13,203 bases of DNA from an uncultured Oscillospiraceae bacterium. Lineage in GTDB: Bacteria > Bacillota > Clostridia > Oscillospirales > Acutalibacteraceae. Shown here one piece after another: positions 7,523 through 13,152 of the stretch. The notes beneath the pieces are model-generated. The model was not told the origin of the DNA. It saw nothing but the letters and a program-made list of their open reading frames with translations, and ran no database searches. A program made the translations under genes and the position numbers. Numbering within the stretch: position 1 is the first letter of the stretch; every line of letters begins with the position of its first letter. Location of the stretch: the NCBI GenBank assembly GCA_910588415.1, contig CAJUPK010000017.1, positions 11,400 through 24,602 of the forward strand, in the 5' to 3' direction.

Positions 7523-8097
7523 ACGACAAAATGACGGTTTTAGAAAAGCTCGCGCCCGAACTCAACCCCCGCTACACCGTGACCGACATCGGCAACAGCA
7601 ATCTCTTTGCCGACTGCTACCGCGATATTGCCCGCTACGTCCCCGAGCGGAAGATGTGGTACATCTTCACTGGAAAGCTGTGGGAACCGGATATAGGCAA
7701 CCTCCAGGCCATGGAGCTATGCAAAAAGCTGGCTGATGAGTTGGTGATTTACGCCTTATACCTCCCCGATGGGCGTGACCGAAACGAGTACCGCAAAGCT
7801 GTGGAGCGCTGGCAAATTCGTCATTATCGGGAGATTATCCTGAAAGACGCGATGGGCATTTACCCGGCAAAACTCAGCGAGTTTGATAGCAAGCCCTACC
7901 TTTTCAACTGCAAAAATGGCACACTGGACTTACATACCAGAGTGTTCCATGAGCACTACCCAGCTGATATGCTGGCGACGATTTCGGGGGTAAAGTATGA
8001 CCCGGACGCTCGTTCTGCTCTGTGGGAACAGACGATTTCGGATGTTATGCAAGGTGATATTGACTTTACCTCCAAAAAGCCCTGGGCTACGCTCTGA
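7519..8097 (+). CDS. D5-like primase/helicase, N-terminal fragment
   Basis: This 192-residue fragment carries the family's N-terminal features: DIGNSNLFADCYRDIARYVP with KMWYIFTGKLWEPD, then PYLFNCKNGTLDL near residue 130, as in D5_N domain proteins. It starts at an ATG with AGAGG upstream and overlaps the preceding small ORF (ATGA). It stops at a TGA shortly after the frame change, within about 27 nt, before the helicase motifs. The last eight codons (SKKPWATL region) are read out of the ancestral frame. Confidence 0.75.
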   Translation: MNDKMTVLEKLAPELNPRYTVTDIGNSNLFADCYRDIARYVPERKMWYIFTGKLWEPDIGNLQAMELCKKLADELVIYALYLPDGRDRNEYRKAVERWQIRHYREIILKDAMGIYPAKLSEFDSKPYLFNCKNGTLDLHTRVFHEHYPADMLATISGVKYDPDARSALWEQTISDVMQGDIDFTSKKPWATL

Positions 8098-8939
8098 CCG
8101 GGGACACGTCTGAGGAGTGTTTCTTTCTCCTATACGGCCCCACCACCCGCAACGGCAAGGGCACCGTGATGGAGACCTACATGAAAATGCTGGGCGGTTA
8201 TGGTAAAGCGGCGCGGCCTGAGACGATAGCCCTACGGCAAAATTATAACGCCAGCGGCCCCTCTGAGGACATTGCAAAGCTGGCAGGAGCTAGGGATGTG
8301 AACATATCCGAGCCGGACAAGCAGATGGTCTTGAGCGCCGCGCTGGTGAAAACTCTGACCGGTAACGACACCATGAGCGCCCGGTTTTTGAACGAAAACA
8401 GCTTCGAGTTCAAGCCTCAATTCAAGCTGTTCATCAATACAAATCATCTTCCAAAGGCCAATGATGTGACGATTTTCAGTTCTGGTCGAGTAAAAGTTTT
8501 GCCGTTCAACCGTCATTTTGAGCCGAAAGAGCAGGATAGAACTCTCAAAAAACGGTTGGAAAAGGAGCTGTCCGGCGTGTTGAACTGGTGCTTAGATGGG
8601 CTGTGGCTTATGCGTGAAACAGGTTTTGAACCGCCCCAATCGGTGCTGGCGGCGACCGCCCAGTACCAGCATGACAGCGACAAACTGACCCGGTTCGTGG
8701 AGGAAATGCTGACACCCGACCCCGATGGTGAAGTCCGTACAGAGGACGCTTACCGCGAATACCGGGACTGGTGCCAGCGTAATGGGCAGTTTGCGGACGG
8801 TTACCCAACATTTAAGCAGGGCATAGAGGGGTACGCCCAAGTCAAAAGGAAACGTCCCAAAGGGGCCGGAAGGTCGGTGAACGCGACCGCCATGCTGTGC
8901 GGTGTTCAGCTGAAAATGGATGATAGAATGGGCTTGTAA
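8070..8939 (+). CDS. D5-like SF3 helicase, C-terminal fragment
   Basis: In this frame the protein contains Walker A GPTTRNGKGT (codons at 8136-8165), the SF3 motif B stretch with ISEPDK, and motif C KLFINTNHLP. It ends with a basic helical tail (YAQVKRKRPKGAGRS) that may bind origin DNA. Position 8070 is where the conserved text begins, not a start codon. The first usable start in frame is a GTG at 8166, directly after Walker A, so a protein made from it would lack the ATP-binding lysine. It must therefore be made by fusion with the upstream fragment to be active. Confidence 0.72.
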   Translation, partial: LQKALGYALTGDTSEECFFLLYGPTTRNGKGTVMETYMKMLGGYGKAARPETIALRQNYNASGPSEDIAKLAGARDVNISEPDKQMVLSAALVKTLTGNDTMSARFLNENSFEFKPQFKLFINTNHLPKANDVTIFSSGRVKVLPFNRHFEPKEQDRTLKKRLEKELSGVLNWCLDGLWLMRETGFEPPQSVLAATAQYQHDSDKLTRFVEEMLTPDPDGEVRTEDAYREYRDWCQRNGQFADGYPTFKQGIEGYAQVKRKRPKGAGRSVNATAMLCGVQLKMDDRMGL

Positions 8940-8946
8940 GTAGCCG

Positions 8947-9034
8947 GTGTGTCAGGTGTGTCAACGAAATATAGGGGTAAAAATATTTGCTCTCGCGTAA
9001 GAACCTCTGCTTTCAACTGACACACCTGACACAC
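8947..9034. repeat. Inverted iterons, putative replication origin
   Basis: GTGTGTCAGGTGTGTCA (8947-8963) is a perfect inverted match to 9018-9034. Each arm is itself a direct repeat of GTGTGTCA, giving four copies. The 54-bp interval is AT-rich in its left half (AAATATA, AAAAATATTT). Iterons flanking an AT-rich stretch immediately 3' of an SF3 primase/helicase gene match the origin layout known for SaPI-type satellites. The assignment as origin is inference. Confidence 0.6.
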
Positions 9035-9044
9035 ACTCAGCTTT

Positions 9045-9247
9045 CGGGGCGCAAAAGTGGCCCCGCAGGGGACACAAGTACGGAAAACGGCCAAAGGGCG
9101 TTTTGGGGTACTTGAATCGAACGGAGAGAGATTCAACGTACCAGCCAGCATCGCATTTGTACCACATGTGTAAGGACAAATGTGCGGCAAATGCAGGCTG
9201 GGCATGGAGTGCCCTGCAACCCCATGTTTATAGAGCGCTGACGCGCT
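9045..9247. repeat. Hairpin cluster, candidate oriT
   Basis: Five inverted repeats follow one another: CGGGGC/GCCCCG (9045-9050, 9060-9065); CAAGTAC plus AAAACG with CGTTTT plus GTACTTG (9075-9114); TGAATC/GATTCA (9113-9135); a three-part stem CCAGCC, GCATTTG, CACAT with ATGTG, CAAATGC, GGCTGG (9141-9201); and AGCGC/GCGCT (9234-9247). They precede a MobC-like gene, where the transfer origin commonly lies. No nic site could be recognised. Confidence 0.4.
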
Positions 9248-9262
9248 AAAGGAGGGATTTGG

Positions 9263-9592
9263 TTGACAGATAAACGCAAGTTTGACATACGGCTTTCACA
9301 GAAAGATTTTAAGTTGCTAGAGCGTAACGCCCACAGGTGTAAGATTAACAAATCGGAGTACATGAGAATGTTGTTACACAAGATTGCGCCAAGGGAAGCC
9401 CCGCCTGCCGACTACTACGGCATGATGAACGAGCTGAAGGTGATACGCGAGGATTTGGACGTGCTTGCACAGATGGCGGCGGCTACAGGGTTCATCGACG
9501 CAAAGGCTATTGACGTGCAGCTGCGTGAGCTACGAAAGACCTCTGAGAAGATTGGATTGGCTGTGGCCGGGGAGTATGACGAGGACGATTAG
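9263..9592 (+). CDS. MobC-like ribbon-helix-helix mobilization protein
   Basis: The 109-residue protein begins FDIRLSQKDFKLLERNAHRC with a following INKSEYMRMLL helix, the pattern of ribbon-helix-helix DNA-binding domains seen in MobC relaxosome accessory proteins. The C-terminal half is a helical region (EDLDVLAQMAAATGFIDA) with an acidic tail. In mobilizable elements MobC binds oriT and opens it for the relaxase. The start is a TTG at 9263 because AAAGGAGGG (9248-9256) lies 6 nt upstream and no in-frame ATG fits. No relaxase gene is present in the element, so it would need one in trans. A non-transfer regulator of the same fold cannot be excluded. Confidence 0.65.
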   Translation: MTDKRKFDIRLSQKDFKLLERNAHRCKINKSEYMRMLLHKIAPREAPPADYYGMMNELKVIREDLDVLAQMAAATGFIDAKAIDVQLRELRKTSEKIGLAVAGEYDEDD

Positions 9593-9644
9593 AGTGTGAT
9601 CCGCGCTCTCCTGCTGGTAAGCGTTTCCGTTTCCCCCAATGCCG

Positions 9645-9685
9645 CCCCTGGTTTCGGCATGAAACCGGGGGTTGATTTTGTGAAA
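9645..9685 (+). terminator. Terminator after the MobC-like gene
   Basis: An 11-bp stem (9645-9655 with 9661-9671, one T-G pair) with loop GGCAT is followed by a T-rich tail (TTGATTTTGTG). It separates the rightward replication/mobilization operon from the cargo operon. Confidence 0.65.
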
Positions 9686-9696
9686 AAATGCCTCCA

Positions 9697-9725
9697 TTGA
9701 ATCCAACCGCTGCTTTTGCTATAAT
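9697..9725 (+). promoter_or_regulatory. Promoter of the cargo operon
   Basis: TTGAAT (9697-9702) and TATAAT (9720-9725) are 17 bp apart, with the ATG of the regulator about 30 nt downstream. The short leader leaves little room for other control, so autoregulation by the XRE protein at this promoter is the simplest view. Confidence 0.7.
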
Positions 9726-9756
9726 GTAGCCAGACAAGCGAAAGGACGGTGGCAAT

Positions 9757-10647
9757 ATGCCAAGTATATTGAGCGAACGCATAGCCGCCCTGCGGAAAGG
9801 GCGGGAGCTGACCCAGGAGCAGCTGGGCAAAATGTGCGGGGTATCATCTCAGGCGGTAGGCAAATGGGAGAAGGGCGGCGCGCCGGACGTGGAGCTGCTG
9901 CCCATTCTGGCGGAACAACTGGGGGTCACCATTGACGCGCTGTTCGGGCTGGAGGCCGGGGAGCGGGTAGATGCGGCAGAGGCAGTGGGCCGGTGGCTAC
10001 GGGGCTTCCCGGAAAAGGAGCGCATGGAGCAGTTCTGCCGCCTGGTGTGGAGCTCCATCAACTACTTTATGCCCAGCGGGCTTGACGTGCCGAAAATGGA
10101 ATACCTAGACACCTGCCGTACCCATATGGACGGGGAGAACCAGATTCTGTATACGGAGATACGGGGCGGCGGGGGGCTGCTCATGAATGTGCATGCCCAG
10201 GATATGACCTTCGTCACCCTCTGGCCTGAGCCGGAAGAAGGCTACGCCTCCTTTTTCGCGCCCATGGAGGACTACCGCAGGCTGTTTGCGTTGCTGGCGA
10301 AGCCCGGCTGCTTGGAGCTGCTGGACAGCCTCTATTGGCGCAAATCCAATTACTTTATTCCCCCGGTGATTGCAAAGCTCTGCGGCCTGCCGCCGGAAAC
10401 CGTTACCGGGCTGCTGGAGGAGTTGGCGGACATTGGCATTTTCTGGTCTATGAAGCTGGAGCTGGAGGAGGGCGAGGTCAAGGCATATAAGCTGGCCGAA
10501 CCCCTGGCCCTGGTGCCGTTCCTGATGGCTGCCCAGGGCTTCATGGAAACCAGCTGCAACTATATGTACTTTTATGACGACGAGGCCCCCCTTCTGCGGG
10601 GCAAAAAATGGAGGGCACAGGAGGATAAAGAACATGAAAAAGCATAA
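9757..10647 (+). CDS. XRE-type regulator with large C-terminal domain
   Basis: This 296-residue protein has an N-terminal XRE helix-turn-helix (about residues 5-62; LTQEQLGKMCGVSSQAVGKWEKG is typical). A C-terminal part of about 220 residues follows, and I do not recognise its family. Its distal portion (IPPVIAKLCGLPPETVTGLLEELADIGIFW) looks like a second winged helix, of the ArsR/MarR type, so the protein may bind DNA at both ends or sense a ligand. It overlaps the ABC transporter gene by 14 nt and shares its promoter, so it probably controls transporter expression. AAAGGA and GGTGG lie before the ATG at 9757. Confidence 0.75.
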   Translation: MPSILSERIAALRKGRELTQEQLGKMCGVSSQAVGKWEKGGAPDVELLPILAEQLGVTIDALFGLEAGERVDAAEAVGRWLRGFPEKERMEQFCRLVWSSINYFMPSGLDVPKMEYLDTCRTHMDGENQILYTEIRGGGGLLMNVHAQDMTFVTLWPEPEEGYASFFAPMEDYRRLFALLAKPGCLELLDSLYWRKSNYFIPPVIAKLCGLPPETVTGLLEELADIGIFWSMKLELEEGEVKAYKLAEPLALVPFLMAAQGFMETSCNYMYFYDDEAPLLRGKKWRAQEDKEHEKA

Positions 10648-12277
10648 TAAAAAAACCGCCTCCACCATGGCACGCTACCTTGTGAAATTCAAAGGAGACG
10701 TCCTTCTTGCGCTGCTGCCCTTGGTGGCGATCTGCGGTATGTTGTCACTCACCAGCCTGGTGACTGCCCAGGTGTTCCAGCGAGTATTCGAGGGGGACCT
10801 GTCCGGCCTGATAAAGTGGATGTTGATTTTAACGGGGGCATGGTTTTTGGTGCAGGCGGTGAGCGTGCTGCATGAGCTTTTGCAGGCCCGGGCCATCCGC
10901 AGGCTGAACAACGCTGTCCGGGAGGACATGGCCGAGGCCCTTTTGCGTATGAGCCACCAGGACTATCACGCCGAGGGGGCGGGAGAGTACCTCTCCCGTT
11001 TCACCAATGATGTGAACCAAATAGAGAATCTGGCCTGGAAGCCGTTCTTTCAGCTTGTGGAGGCTGCGGCCACCTCTCTGTTTAGCGTGATCGCCCTCTT
11101 GACCATTCACTGGTCGCTGGTGTTGGCGGCGCTACTGACCACCGTGGTCATGGTGTTTGTACCCCAGCTTTTTAACAAACGTATGGAGGCGCTGGGCGCG
11201 GTCTGCTCAGAGGAACAGGCCAAAGCCACCGGGGTGCTCAAGGACCTTCTCTCCGGCCGGGACGTGCTGCGCTCTTTTGGCCGGGAAGCGCGCTTTACCC
11301 AGGGGGCAGGCAGGGCCAGCGACCAAATTGAAAGGCCCAGGTTCCGCTTGGCCTATGTGAAAGGTTTTGTGGGTGCGGGAGTAGGCTGTGTCAACGTGAT
11401 TTGCCAGGTGCTGGTCACGGGCCTGGTGGGGCTGCTGGCCATCTGGGGCTACACCCAGCCGGGGTCTCTGGCGGCGGGGGGCAACCTCTGCGGGATGCTC
11501 AGCAACGGTCTGGGAAGTATCGCGGGCCTGCTGCTCTCCTTCTCCTCGGCCAGGCCCTATTTTGAGAAGATATCCATTTCCAGCGCGGCCCCTACTCTCC
11601 CCTTTTTGGAGCCTGTGCGGGAGGGGATTCGGCTGGAAAACCTCTCCTTCGCCTATGATGGCAGGCCGGTGCTGCGGGATTTGTCCCTACGGTTCCAAAA
11701 GGGCGGCAAGTACGCCCTGACCGGCCCATCCGGCTGCGGGAAGTCCACCCTGCTGAAGCTCCTGCTGGGCTGGCTGCCGGGCTACGGCGGGGCCATCCGG
11801 TTCGACGGGAAGGATGCCAAGGATTTCACCCCGGAACAGCTTCAGCAGCAGATGAGCTATATTGAGCAAAACGTGTTCCTGTTCAACTCCACCATCCGGG
11901 ACAACATCACCCTTGGTGAGACGTTCACTGACGAGCAGATGGAAAAGGCCCTGCGGGACAGCGCTCTGATCGGCGATTTGGCCGCTATGCCCGACGGCCT
12001 GGACACCATTGTGGGCGAAGAGGGCGGCAACCTCTCCGGCGGACAGAAGCAGCGGGTGGCCATCGCCCGGGCGCTGATTCACAACCGTTCTATACTGCTG
12101 GTGGATGAGGGTACCAGCGCCCTGGACCAGCAGAACGCGGACATTGTGGAGCAGAGCCTGCTGCAAAACTCTGAGCTGACATTGATTCTGGTAAGCCATC
12201 ATCTGAGGTCGGAGCGCAAGGGGCAGTTTAGTGAGGTGTATGAGTTAGAGCCACCAGCGGCGAGTTATGCCTCATAA
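10634..12277 (+). CDS. ABC transporter, fused membrane and ATPase domains
   Basis: A 547-residue half-transporter of the exporter type (ABCB/MsbA-like) that would dimerise in the membrane. About six membrane segments lie between residues 22 and 303 (for example GDVLLALLPLVAICGML, VEAAATSLFSVIALLTIHW, VICQVLVTGLVGLLAIW). The ATPase domain follows: Walker A GPSGCGKST (364-372), Q-loop Gln412, signature LSGGQ (467-471), Walker B LLVDE (Glu492) and switch His522. All key residues are present. I chose ATG 10634 because AGGAGG (10619-10624) precedes it; the longer frame from 10574 adds 20 residues with no membrane segment or ribosome site. Only one half-transporter is encoded, so a homodimer is expected. 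The substrate (drug, peptide or lipid) is unknown. It is slightly shorter than typical exporters (570-600). Confidence 0.9.
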   Translation: MKKHNKKTASTMARYLVKFKGDVLLALLPLVAICGMLSLTSLVTAQVFQRVFEGDLSGLIKWMLILTGAWFLVQAVSVLHELLQARAIRRLNNAVREDMAEALLRMSHQDYHAEGAGEYLSRFTNDVNQIENLAWKPFFQLVEAAATSLFSVIALLTIHWSLVLAALLTTVVMVFVPQLFNKRMEALGAVCSEEQAKATGVLKDLLSGRDVLRSFGREARFTQGAGRASDQIERPRFRLAYVKGFVGAGVGCVNVICQVLVTGLVGLLAIWGYTQPGSLAAGGNLCGMLSNGLGSIAGLLLSFSSARPYFEKISISSAAPTLPFLEPVREGIRLENLSFAYDGRPVLRDLSLRFQKGGKYALTGPSGCGKSTLLKLLLGWLPGYGGAIRFDGKDAKDFTPEQLQQQMSYIEQNVFLFNSTIRDNITLGETFTDEQMEKALRDSALIGDLAAMPDGLDTIVGEEGGNLSGGQKQRVAIARALIHNRSILLVDEGTSALDQQNADIVEQSLLQNSELTLILVSHHLRSERKGQFSEVYELEPPAASYAS

Positions 12278-12347
12278 TTTTACTATGCCAAATAAATTGC
12301 CTACCATTTAAGGCAGGCATTAAAAACGCAACATATTTCAAACGTGA
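12278..12347. other. Convergent spacer between ABC transporter and toxin
   Basis: The 70-bp AT-rich gap between two converging genes holds only a weak hairpin, TGCCT (12298-12302) with AGGCA (12311-12315). It may serve as a bidirectional terminator, but the evidence is thin. Confidence 0.35.
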
Positions 12348-12620
12348 TTATTTACTAAACAAGTCCGCGTGAGTGCCAGTACGAGCTAAGTAAAGCTCAT
12401 TACCATCCACCCGGTAAATCAGCAGCCAATCAGAAGCTAGGTGGCACTCCTGGAAGCCTGCCCAATTGCCTGTAAGCTGATGGTTGCGGTTCTGCTCCGG
12501 CAGTGCGGCGGGAACAAGCAGGGTGTCAACAGCATTCTCCAAAAGAGCCAGATTGTACCCTCTCTTTCCGCACAGGCGGCGATCCCGCCGGAACTGAGAG
12601 CTGACGTTCAGTTTAAGCAT
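12348..12620 (-). CDS. YafQ/RelE-family mRNA interferase toxin
   Basis: The 90-residue protein closely follows YafQ-type toxins, which cut mRNA on the ribosome. Key blocks are visible: NHQLTGNW, ECHLASDWLLIYR and TGTHADLF, carrying the conserved histidines, aspartate and terminal phenylalanine of the active site. The gene starts inside the antitoxin gene (8-nt overlap ATGCTTAA), the normal arrangement. The strand just before the last block (ELYLARTGTH) is about two residues shorter than I expect from family members, so activity is likely but not certain. Confidence 0.88.
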   Translation of the reverse strand: MLKLNVSSQFRRDRRLCGKRGYNLALLENAVDTLLVPAALPEQNRNHQLTGNWAGFQECHLASDWLLIYRVDGNELYLARTGTHADLFSK

Positions 12621-12855
12621 CCGCCCTGTCCTCCCTGTCCAGCATGGCGAAGAAGTCCGCCGCAGAACCCTTAAAGTGCTGACCGGAGCCAGTGCGAATC
12701 ATCTCGTTCACTTCTTCCAGGGCGGCAACTGTTGTGGCATTGGGGACATCGTCAGTCTCGCCGGCAGATAAGCCTTGCAGATAGCCCACCACATAGGCCA
12801 TCTTATAATCGGGAATTTTTTCAAGCAGCGCTATGGCTTTCTCTCTCTCGCTCAT
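12613..12855 (-). CDS. RelB/DinJ-like antitoxin
   Basis: The 80-residue protein would bind and neutralise the adjacent YafQ-type toxin. The C-terminal stretch (VNEMIRTGSGQHFKGSAADFFAML) resembles toxin-wrapping tails of RelB/DinJ antitoxins. The N-terminus (EKAIALLEKIPDYKMAYVVGYLQGL) is unlike a standard ribbon-helix-helix and may be a helical dimerisation segment, so autoregulation is uncertain. AGGAGG precedes the ATG. The pair sits next to attR at the element end and would penalise loss of the element. Confidence 0.82.
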   Translation of the reverse strand: MSEREKAIALLEKIPDYKMAYVVGYLQGLSAGETDDVPNATTVAALEEVNEMIRTGSGQHFKGSAADFFAMLDREDRADA

Positions 12856-12886
12856 GGTTATGACCTCCTGGTGGTTTCTTTTCGTT

Positions 12887-12915
12887 AGTATAGCACATTT
12901 TCAGCGGTTGCGCAA
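12887..12915 (-). promoter_or_regulatory. Promoter of toxin-antitoxin operon
   Basis: On the minus strand TTGCGC (12915-12910) and TATACT (12892-12887) are 17 bp apart, leaving a leader of about 25 nt before the antitoxin ATG. Confidence 0.6.
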
Positions 12916-12936
12916 GAGAATATGAAAGGCTGTTTT

Positions 12937-12956
12937 GAGTTCAACAAAAATTCAAC
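12937..12956 (+). repeat. Putative integrase arm-type sites, right end
   Basis: GAGTTCAAC (12937-12945) and AAATTCAAC (12948-12956) are spaced 11 bp apart, like the first pair near attL and in the same orientation. They lie about 120 bp inside attR. Confidence 0.6.
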
Positions 12957-13000
12957 TCCGTTATAAAAATATGCAAAATCAGGCGATACGGTACGAAACG

Positions 13001-13047
13001 ATGAAGTGCCAAAACCCCAGTGTTTTCTAGGCGTTTTGGCACTTCAT
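13001..13047. repeat. Perfect 15-bp inverted repeat inside attR
   Basis: ATGAAGTGCCAAAAC (13001-13015) is inverted at 13033-13047 around a 17-nt spacer. No T-run follows on either strand, so a terminator role is doubtful. Its position between the arm sites and the att core suggests an excisionase or accessory-protein site, or a hairpin; this is inference. Confidence 0.6.
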
Positions 13048-13074
13048 AGAATCTTATGCAACACCTCATGCAGA

Positions 13075-13123
13075 GCTACGAACCAAAAGGTCGGGGGTTC
13101 GAATCCCTTCTGGCGTGCCAGCT
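13075..13123 (+). repeat. attR core: partial tRNA-Arg copy
   Basis: These bases repeat the tRNA-Arg 3' end (4858-4906) exactly over 49 bp. No 5' tRNA half precedes it, so it is a non-functional remnant of the split target and marks the right end of the element. Confidence 0.93.
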
Positions 13124-13130
13124 TAACTCC

Positions 13131-13152
13131 CTAGAAACTTTAAAGTTTCTAG
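13131..13152. repeat. Perfect 22-bp palindrome beyond attR
   Basis: An uninterrupted palindrome reading CTAGAAACTTT and its complement, nested in a further inverted repeat GCTTAACTC (13121-13129) / GAGTTAAGC (13166-13174). It aligns with the terminator stem downstream of the tRNA at 4912-4937 but lacks a T-run. It would be the sequence directly downstream of the tRNA after excision. Confidence 0.7.

Larger units (their letters stand above)
7519..8939 (+). pseudogene. D5/P4-type primase-helicase, frameshifted
   Basis: Read across a change of frame near 8070, this is one protein of about 473 residues: a D5_N-like domain followed by a superfamily 3 helicase. Such proteins unwind the origin and start replication of phages, satellites and excised elements. 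The first frame ends GDIDFT at 8070; the second resumes as LQKALGYALTGDTSEECFFL, matching the usual family text, so one base (probably a C in ACCTCC) appears lost. No separate primase polymerase domain precedes it. Programmed -1 frameshifting at the A-run 8074-8078 is an alternative, and so is a sequencing error. Without a frame correction no intact ATPase is made. Confidence 0.8.
8940..9262. other. Gene-free 323-bp region with origin-like and transfer-like repeats
   Basis: No gene is convincing here; the open frames on the minus strand have no support. The region contains a long inverted iteron pair (8947-9034) followed by at least five separate hairpins (9045-9247) up to the ribosome binding site of the MobC-like gene. 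It is the most structured non-coding stretch in the window. Confidence 0.75.
4858..13123. mobile_element. tRNA-Arg-integrated mobilizable element (about 8.2 kb)
   Basis: The two 49-bp att repeats enclose integrase, cI-like repressor, HTH and excisionase-like proteins, a D5 primase/helicase (frameshifted), a putative origin, a MobC-like protein, an ABC-exporter cargo operon and a toxin-antitoxin pair. The distance between repeat starts is 8,217 bp. There are no capsid, terminase, tail or lysis genes, no type IV secretion genes and no relaxase. It is therefore most like an integrative mobilizable element or a satellite that borrows functions from a helper. The att repeats are perfect, so the ends look functional even though the replication gene is damaged. 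Confidence 0.88.

Noticed and set aside
8906..9205. Minus-strand open frames in the region between the helicase and mobC genes
   Set aside because: They span inverted repeats and are cysteine- and proline-rich, without a ribosome site or known motif; the DNA is better explained by its repeats.
10574..10633. Longer start for the ABC transporter
   Set aside because: No ribosome binding site precedes it, the extra 20 residues are unlike a transporter N-terminus, and ATG 10634 has AGGAGG at proper spacing.
13075..13123. Possible second tRNA-Arg
   Set aside because: Only the 3' half of the gene is present; the acceptor 5' strand and the D-arm are missing, so it is an att duplicate.
4858..13123. 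Prophage
   Set aside because: No terminase, capsid, portal, tail, lysis or packaging gene is present and the length is only 8.2 kb; int, repressor and D5-like genes alone do not make a phage.
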